Shown here piece after piece: positions 57,752 through 64,000 of a stretch of DNA of 64,000 nt. Origin of the DNA: Acorus gramineus. Its lineage: Eukaryota; Streptophyta; Magnoliopsida; Acorales; Acoraceae. Location of the stretch: assembly GCA_030737835.1 (NCBI GenBank), contig CM060857.1:4281279-4345278 (forward strand). The letters run 5' to 3'. Position 1 is the stretch's first letter. Each line of letters begins with the position of its first letter. The notes beneath the pieces are model-generated. The model worked only from the letters and a program-made list of their open reading frames with translations, was not told the DNA's origin and did no database searches. A program made the position numbers and the translations under genes.

Positions 57752-58515
57752 ATTTCGAAATAAATAATCATTTGATAAGAAATAAATTACTTTTTGTCTA
57801 TTTGTATTTTTAGTTTTTCTCGTTGGTAAACATAATAATGAAGTTTCTGTTGTTTGGTTGAGTATAGATAAATTGTGAATATAAGGTTAATAAGATGTTA
57901 ATATTTTTTTATAAAAGTTGAAAAGTGATTCAACATGTGGACCTTCTAATTTATTAGAGGTGATGATATGTGATTAGACATGTGGATCATTATATCAGTA
58001 GAATAAATTGATTAGAATAACACAATTTGAAGGGGACTTAGAATATAAATATCAGTTTATCATCACCTATTATGGCATAGATATACCCACCTATTCTGGT
58101 ATAGTTATATCCATCTATTCTTTAAAAACAAATAGGTTTTTGTGTTTATTCCTCCTTTGATTTGCTACCCAAACAGAGGTTTGTTTTTTTGCTGGGTAAT
58201 TGTAGAATTGTGAATATAAAATAAAAAAATCATGTCGAATATTTTTAATAGAAGTTGAAAAAATGATTCAATATGTGGGCCTTCTAATTTATTAGAACTA
58301 ATGACATGTGATTGGACATGTAGGTCCTCTTTTATATCAGTAGAATAGATTGAGTGAAATAATACAATTTTAAAGGGACATGAAATATCAATATCAGTTT
58401 TCCACCTTTTTGTGACATTGATATGCCCATCTATTCTGTCACGTAGCTATATCCATCTATTCTTTGTAAAATAATATATTTTTGTGTCTAATCCTCTATT
58501 ACCCAAACCAGGGTT
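57752..58515. mobile_element. Two tandem MITE copies (family C)
   Basis: 57850-58190 and 58195-58515 align along their length (AATATTTTTT..TAAAAGTTGAAAA.TGATTCAA, ATGTG.ACCTTCTAATTTATTAGA, CCATCTATTCT). A third, diverged copy lies at 59190-59520 and ends CGAACCAAACGGGA. Non-coding. Confidence 0.6.
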
Positions 58516-58829
58516 TATATCATATATATTTAATATTTTCATTATATAGATAAAAGTAATAATTTTGGGTGGTCTCATGGGGTTGCTGTGAGAGAGAGGG
58601 GACAATGGTGAGGATAGAGAATAAGAGATCACAATATTGAAGGATGTTAGAAAAATTGCAGGTGTCATAGTGTGGCGAAATGAGAGAACACCGCGTTGAC
58701 GGTTCGGCATGACAAGAGTGACTGTATTATTACTTTGGGCCGAGGTGAGGCATACGAACAAGGTAGTATGAGGCCACCCATTTGTGATTGGGCGCTATTT
58801 TACTCAGTCTTTTTATAGTTTAAAATATA

Positions 58830-59050
58830 GTCTCATATACATCATTAGAGTTTCAGTGAAGCATATATCTCATTAGATGATGTATATATATGCATCATTA
58901 TATTTTTTTTACATTTACTAAAATTGGGTTCATTCAACCTGATATGTAACAATATATATTTTTCATCAAAACATATACCTCGTTAGATGATATTTACTAT
59001 TTTCTAAAAAATAAAAATATGTATGATATGTGTTTTGGACTGCAAAAAAT
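58830..59050. repeat. Dispersed repeat family A fragment
   Basis: GCATATATCTCATTAGATGA and CATATACCTCGTTAGATGAT are two short copies of the family landmark also present at 11935 and 60480. Confidence 0.5.
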
Positions 59051-59519
59051 AATTGTCTAACATTTTCCATTCGTGAAACTGTAGAACCTCTAGCCTCCAA
59101 TTAGATAGAGAATTAAGATATTCTAAGATTTATAACTACTCTAGTATAAATAAAGATAAAATGATTTTTTGTTTGTTTATGTTTTTAATTATTCTCATTT
59201 GAAAACGTAATAATAAATTTTTTGTTGTTTGAATAAATGTGGATTAGATGTGGATAAAGATTTATAAAAGGTGAAAAAATATTGACAGTTGATTTATAAG
59301 AGGTGATGATAGTTGATTTGACAGTAAGCCCACATATTCTTTTTGGGTGAATAACATGGAATAATTTAATTTTAGGAGTTGGCTGGAATCCATATATCGC
59401 TTTATATCAATTAATTCTGACATACAGATTCTCATTTATTTCATCCTTCTAAACACTCATTTTAAGGCTATTCCGACTAATTCTCACTTATTCCATCCCT
59501 AATCTCGAACCAAACGGGA

Positions 59520-60240
59520 GTAAGAAGTTTCTTGACAGAGGTAATGTCGATTCTGATCAAGGTTCGGGATCGCGAAGATACTCGCAGCTACCCATGCTTG
59601 CTCTACCCCTAAGTCCACCACCATGTATCTAGCCCATGCCCAGGCAAGAATAAATAACAGTCAGGTTAGATCTTGATGCAGCGTGAGGATCACGCTCTTC
59701 TGCTGACCCGATCAACCTTTAGGGATGCGAGATCTGTAGGCTCCAACGACGCTGTTGATTCGCGAAGAATAGCAGAACGATGGGCTTCAATGAATCTGTT
59801 GATTCCTAAGAATACCAGAAACGATGGAAATCTATGTATTTGACAATCCTCCTAGGATAACAAAAATACACTAAAGAAAATAAAATTATATTGATCAAAA
59901 TCTGTTCTAATTTTGTGATTACAAAATCTATTTGTAGAGTAGAGAATCCTAACAAACTAGGATCTTAACAAATCTCTATCTCTCAAATCCCAAATAAATA
60001 AATGCTAACCAAATCCTAACTAAATCCAAATTTAAATTCAAATTCAAATTCAATCCTAAATAATAAAAATAAAAATTCATATCTAAATGATATATAAATA
60101 TTAACTAATCATATCCAGAAAAATATGATAAACCTAACAAATAAAACAAAAATATTAATAATTGTAAATCATTTATAATCGTTCATTTGATGGTCCTCAA
60201 TGCCAATCGAACGGTTCATGATCGTGCTGCATTAGATTTC
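59520..60240. other. Unclassified GC-heterogeneous stretch
   Basis: 59525-59840 is GC-richer, with an approximately 48-bp duplicated unit (CTGTTGATTCGCGAAGAATA at about 59752, CTGTTGATTCCTAAGAATAC at about 59797). 59850-60180 is A-rich. The layout recalls a copia LTR in minus orientation, but no partner or terminal signal was found. Confidence 0.35.
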
Positions 60241-60247
60241 CAGCACC

Positions 60248-60346
60248 CCTGCATGTCCGGTCCGTGGGAATGCCCACAAAACGGAAATTTAACCCCACAA
60301 TTTTGATGAGATACGGACCGGACATGCAGGCTAGATCTCATCAAAA
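60248..60346. repeat. Perfect 18-bp inverted repeat overlapping a second hairpin
   Basis: CCTGCATGTCCGGTCCGT (60248-60265) is perfectly inverted at 60313-60330. That second arm is itself enclosed by TTTTGATGAGAT (60301-60312) and ATCTCATCAAAA (60335-60346), a perfect 12-bp pair. The two stems compete for the same stretch. Confidence 0.85.
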
Positions 60347-60429
60347 TGTATTTAGAGTTTGTGCAAAGCTTTCTTCTCAAAAGGCCCCCATAATACAAAA
60401 AGAATTTTGTTACATTCAATTATTATTTT

Positions 60430-60600
60430 TATGATCACAAATGTAGTCTCATTAACTTCTCATACTCACTGTATTGAGGTATATACCTCATAAGAAATTT
60501 TTCACATATTCTATAATTAAATGCTATAATTCAATTCATTGAAATATTTATTTCACGTTTTATAAAAGTTATATGTGATTTTTTTAAAAAAATGAAAGGA
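60430..60600. repeat. Dispersed repeat family A fragment
   Basis: GAAATTTTTCACATATTCTA, TGCTATAATTCAATTCATTG and TTTCACGTTTTATAAAAGTT follow 11855-11930 closely. Confidence 0.55.
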
Positions 60601-60666
60601 AAATGTTAGATTCTATCATTTTTACCAACCAAAACTCAGACCAACATGTTTTTATTTTTTTCAAAT

Positions 60667-61493
60667 TGTGGGGGATGAAATCTGGCTCTCCCCTCTGGGG
60701 CTGGATCTTCGCTGATCCTGGATTTTTGGGTGTAGACCCGAGATGGTGTGGGCTCGTCCTTCTCCTCGCGTCAGTTCACCATAGCCTTCGATCTTTGTAG
60801 TCGTCTGCCTCTTCCTCCTTTTCCTTTCACTTGCGAGTACCTGAAACTCACACTAGTGTGGTGCCGGCTAACACCCCTCCGACGCTCAAGTCAGTAATCT
60901 CCTCTCCTCAAGAAGGAGAAGAAGAACTTAGAATTCTTGAGTCTTGGCAGGAGAGAGTCAAAGTTTGCATACCTCGAGAGGGAGGTGAAGTCCCTCCTTT
61001 TATACTCAACAGGGGCGTACCGAGCTTGGCCTTGCGGGGTGATCATATCTTGATATGGAATCTCCACGTGGCCTCAGGATCTGCGGACATGTGGCACCTA
61101 GGGATCATCATCATCCTATAACTGTTTTTCTGACATCCTGTCCTTTTCTAGTGTCAGGGAATAATCCCTTCGCTAACTGTTTTTTTTTTTTGCATGGGAG
61201 GGCCTTATGGTCGACCTACCTTTTAATTCGGGGATTCCCCTCTATATGGCCTAATCTTGAGGTCGGGCAATGTTTGGCTGCCGTTCTTAGACCAACAGCG
61301 TATAGCCGTCTTACCCTGGTCAGGCACAATCGTTTGCCCGACCTACGAGGGAAGAGGACTTTCTTAGACCTCAATAGACTTTTGGGCCCATGGGCTTTCC
61401 ATCCTTTGGCCCGTATATGGGCCGATCCTTGTTCAATCCCTGCACTTGTATGATCCTATCCTTATTCGACCTTGATTGATTTGGCCTCCCACA
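60667..61493 (-). mobile_element. 3' LTR of a Tat-type gypsy retrotransposon (827 bp)
   Basis: On the minus strand it runs from TGTGGGAGGCCAAATC (61493) to TTTCATCCCCCACA (60667). It has a TATA box GAGTATAAAAGGAGG (minus, about 61000) and the plant gypsy R/U5 words CTGACTTGAGCGTCGGAGGG and TTAGCCGGCACCACAC. The purine tract directly right of 61493 makes it the 3' LTR, so the element body extends right, beyond 64000. The target duplication cannot be tested because the far end is outside the window. Confidence 0.85.
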
Positions 61494-61495
61494 AA

Positions 61496-61509
61496 TGCCC
61501 CCTTCTTTT
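61496..61509 (-). other. Polypurine tract of the gypsy element
   Basis: AAAAGAAGGGGGCA on the minus strand, two bases from the 3' LTR start. It fixes the orientation of the element. Confidence 0.8.
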
Positions 61510-61872
61510 GGTCTCTCAACCGCTTGGGAGTCCGGAAGAACTGATCTTGGGAGACATGTCTGACTGAATGGCTTGCCTGCCAAGCCTTTTAGCTCGATTG
61601 GATTTGGGCCCTGGGCCTGATGCCTCGCGCACGCTACGCTCGTCATCCTCACATGCATCCCTTTTATTTAATGTCATGTGGGGGACAGCTTTTGAATTTT
61701 TAATTTTGCCGCTTCGTTTCCCCCAATCGACCGTGACGGTTAGTTTCCGGCTTGAAGTCATTTACATATGCATGTGCTCGTTCCCGCATCTTCCTCTTAT
61801 GAATTTTTCATCCCATAGAGCTTTTGATCAGTGCTTCTCTGTTCTTTTTCTTCACTCCAACACCCCATCTCA

Positions 61873-63450
61873 ATGGCACAATTTCCTGATACCGTTGTGG
61901 TGGAGGAGTATACGGGGGATATGCCTCCCCCCCCCCCCGGATTCCGAATCCCTTTTTGTCTTCTCCGACCAGGTCATGATCACTTTTCCCTTATCCATGT
62001 TGATAATGGAATTCCTCAGTTTCTTCTGCCTGCACCCCCTCCAGCTCGTCCCGAGCGCCTATCATATCTTGGCGGCGATCACCGCCCTCAGCCATGCCCT
62101 TGGCATCAGCCTCCTGTCGAACGAAGGGCGAAGCTTCTACGTTCTGAAGCTTCTCAATGGAGGGGGCAAGACGTTTTACCTAGCCCGAAGGTCGGCATCG
62201 CGGATGCTAATAAAGGACGCCAAGGATTTGTCTATGATTGGCGATCCAAAGTTCTCCAGATTCGAAGCGCTTGGATGCCTGAACACTACATGTTTCGGAT
62301 TCTAATCGAATGGAGGGACTCGCCGTTGGGATCAGGTTGGTATTTTCTTTTTACAACGACCGCTATTTTCTTATTAGGGATGATTCTCCTTTTGTAACAC
62401 CCTTTATTTTTAGGCGCGTCGTCCCTCAACGCGTGTCTTCCTCTGAAAACTCTTCCCACGAAGATGTGGACCGTGCCCTGGACTTCGAGGATAGGAGCTG
62501 GAAGACCCTACTAACCGGTGCCCCCCCGAATTCTCAAGTCCTCCCTCCTCTGGCTTCTGAACAGCCTGCGAGTCGGGTTGCTTGCCAAGGCGCTTCCCGA
62601 GGTGAGGCCTCAGGCTCCGCTTCTGGTGCTGGAGGAGCGCTAAGGAGATCGGGCTGTCGACGCAAAGTCGCGCTTAGGTTTGCTGTACCCTACAACCGCC
62701 CTATTGAAATTGGAGAAGAAGAAGACGGGGAAGAGGAGGTCTGCTTCGGAAGTGGTCGCTCCATGGACCTTCCAGCTCCTCCCTTACCTTCAAATCAGCA
62801 GTCTCCCCCAGCCCTGATCCTCGGAGGGCAGGAAGAAGAAGAGGGGGAGGTCCCTAGTGATGACTCCCCCCTGCGTAAGAGGGTGCCCCCTTCTCCTCCT
62901 CTTGCGGATTCCCTTGACCACTCTCCTCGATTAGAGGATTATGCGGAGCTCTTCCAAGGCTCCCCTGCGACTGAAGGAGAGCCCAGGGCGGTGACTCCAG
63001 TTCCTCTATCCCCTTCGCTACTACCCGATCAGGCTCATGGTTCCAGCCCTCGCCGAGTTGTGGCTGAAGGCCAGTTCGTAATGCCCCCGGCTCTTCCACG
63101 CAAAGCCAGCCTCACAGCCTGGGGACACGTCACTGCCGCCGGGAAGGATCTTGAGAAGCTGAGGCGCCTTATCGAGGAGGAGGAGAAGGAGCGATTCGGT
63201 GACTTCTCTGCCGACTTTTATGCCAGTTACGTGGCTGGTCGAGATGGGGAAGCCTTTCCCTCCTCGACCAAATTGAAAGATGTTTTTGATCTCTCTCTTA
63301 TGAGAGGCGCTATGGCCGCTTTGCGGAGGATCCTCCGAGTACTTCTGCTCGGTCAGATCCGTCTCCTTCTCACCCTCGCCAATGAGAAGGTGCCACTGCA
63401 TGCCTCCTTGTGGCTCTTCTTGTCCGAACAATATATTATTATTATTATTA
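61873..63450 (+). pseudogene. Antisense additional ORF of the Tat-type element, frameshifted
   Basis: Plus-strand frames antisense to the host element, between the polypurine tract and the unseen pol. From MAQFPDTVVVEEYTG (61873) the frame shifts in a C-run (61927-61938). The second frame carries FVFSDQVMITFPLSMLIMEF, QLVPSAYHILAAI and RSFYVLKLLNGGGKTFYLAR, the pattern of the putative gypsy-type transposon domain (PF04195 family). The frame changes again at GFVYDWRSKV (about 62225) and again before 62410. The last part (to about 63450) is acidic, serine/proline-rich and ends with a coiled-coil-like LEKLRRLIEEEEKE. Tat-lineage elements are known to carry such additional ORFs, often antisense next to the 3' LTR. 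With at least two frameshifts the copy is probably inactive, although introns could explain part of this. Confidence 0.65.
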
Positions 63451-63475
63451 TTTTATTATTATTATTTTTATTTGG
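63431..63475. repeat. ATT microsatellite
   Basis: About 12 units of TTA with one interruption at the end of the additional ORF. It forms the isoleucine run of the open frame and so marks a non-coding or degenerated end. Confidence 0.85.
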
Positions 63476-63479
63476 TAAA

Positions 63480-64000
63480 AGTTTATCCGGGTTGCGTCCC
63501 GCGTATAGCTTGTTTCTTTGTTGTGACTCCGAACTCTATTATTCTGTTTGCATGATGAATGTCTTTTACTTATCCTATATGATTGTGCACTGAATGCTAT
63601 TGTTTTGCCTGCCTTAACCTTGTATGTCGGTTTTGGGCAAGTTAGAATTTTAAGCAAATCGGGCCTTTTAGGTTGAGCTTGGAGTTTCTTTGGTCAGATT
63701 TAAAATGGGTTAGCCTTTTCTGGTCGGGCTTTACCGCCTTTACCTTTTAAGACGACTTCTACAGGTAGAACTTGTTATCGCTAGTTCCATAGGCCTGATA
63801 TGATCGTTGCCGTCCGATTCTCCAGCTCAGCACTGTGGTTTGTTCACGTGTTCGTATTGAGTCTGACCCTCGTGATCTTGTGTATCTTCTTGCGTCAGAG
63901 GTCTGCATACATTTTTACACGTGGCATTTGAGTGGAGTATTTAAGGCGTTTTGGAGCCGGTCCCATGATTAGGGTTGCCGGTTCCCTTTCCCGAAGCACC
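63480..64000. other. Interior of the gypsy element, nothing coding recognised
   Basis: No RNase H or integrase motif is visible on the minus strand up to the window end. GAGTATTTAAGGCG (63936-63949, +) is a TATA-like box preceded by CACGTGGCA; it could be a promoter of a neighbouring or antisense unit, but there is no other support. Confidence 0.35.

Overview
The window is a repeat-dominated stretch of a flowering-plant nuclear genome, probably a eudicot with a large, transposon-rich genome. The evidence is GT-AG spliced genes, a plastid-type lipoyl synthase with seven exons, plant-specific mobile-element domains (plant mobile domain, DUF4283/CCHC LINE ORF1, Tat-type antisense ORF), TRIM, hAT-like and MITE copies, and long nested LTRs. 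No species can be named from the sequence alone.

Layout. 1-7503: a rearranged LTR-retrotransposon locus. A long LTR lies in minus orientation (1-3191) and carries five successive tandem arrays. It abuts a 154-bp inverted repeat formed by two copies of a second LTR (LTR-B), then a gypsy-type primer-binding site (3855), the second half of a long LTR in plus orientation (about 4135-7202), and the rest of an LTR-B copy (7203-7503). 7504-12360: MITEs and hAT-like elements around a broken 5' fragment of a KAE1/OSGEP gene (about 8003-8200). 12440-17330: the one clearly intact conserved gene, plastidial lipoyl synthase (LIP1P, 7 exons, 390 residues). 17658-18883: a 5'-truncated LINE with a 14-bp target duplication. 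19071-21448: a plant-mobile-domain pseudogene with two in-frame stops and a hAT-like insertion at a splice donor.

22075-35230: four-level nest. A MULE-like element contains a 4.7-kb solo LTR (22323-33868, TSD CTGCT), which contains a 3.7-kb solo LTR (23216-30026, TSD GATAC), which contains a 3.1-kb solo LTR (24006-27140, TSD CTCTT). All belong to one long-LTR family, and the copies share a splice-site layout: a leader exon, a hypervariable first intron filled with GC-rich or minisatellite DNA, a 36-39 nt microexon, and a second intron ending near the LTR 3' end. 35600-39720: foldback MITEs, a tri-LTR TRIM with a TACAC duplication, and a SINE-like copy. 39742-45909: a minus-strand LINE with a 16-bp target duplication, interrupted by CACTA-type DNA and by a 1,853-bp non-autonomous copia-like element (TSD GGTCT).

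46000-57700: two paralogous, unrecognised small membrane-protein genes (49182-49493 and 52878-53174) in a locus whose non-coding modules are repeated three to four times. 57750-60660: MITE and dispersed-repeat copies. 60667-64000: the 3' LTR of a minus-strand Tat-type gypsy element with its polypurine tract and an antisense additional ORF that carries frameshifts; the rest of the element lies beyond the window.

Functionally only LIP1P and possibly the two small membrane-protein genes look like live host genes. Everything else is mobile-element DNA, captured fragments or unclassified AT-rich spacer.
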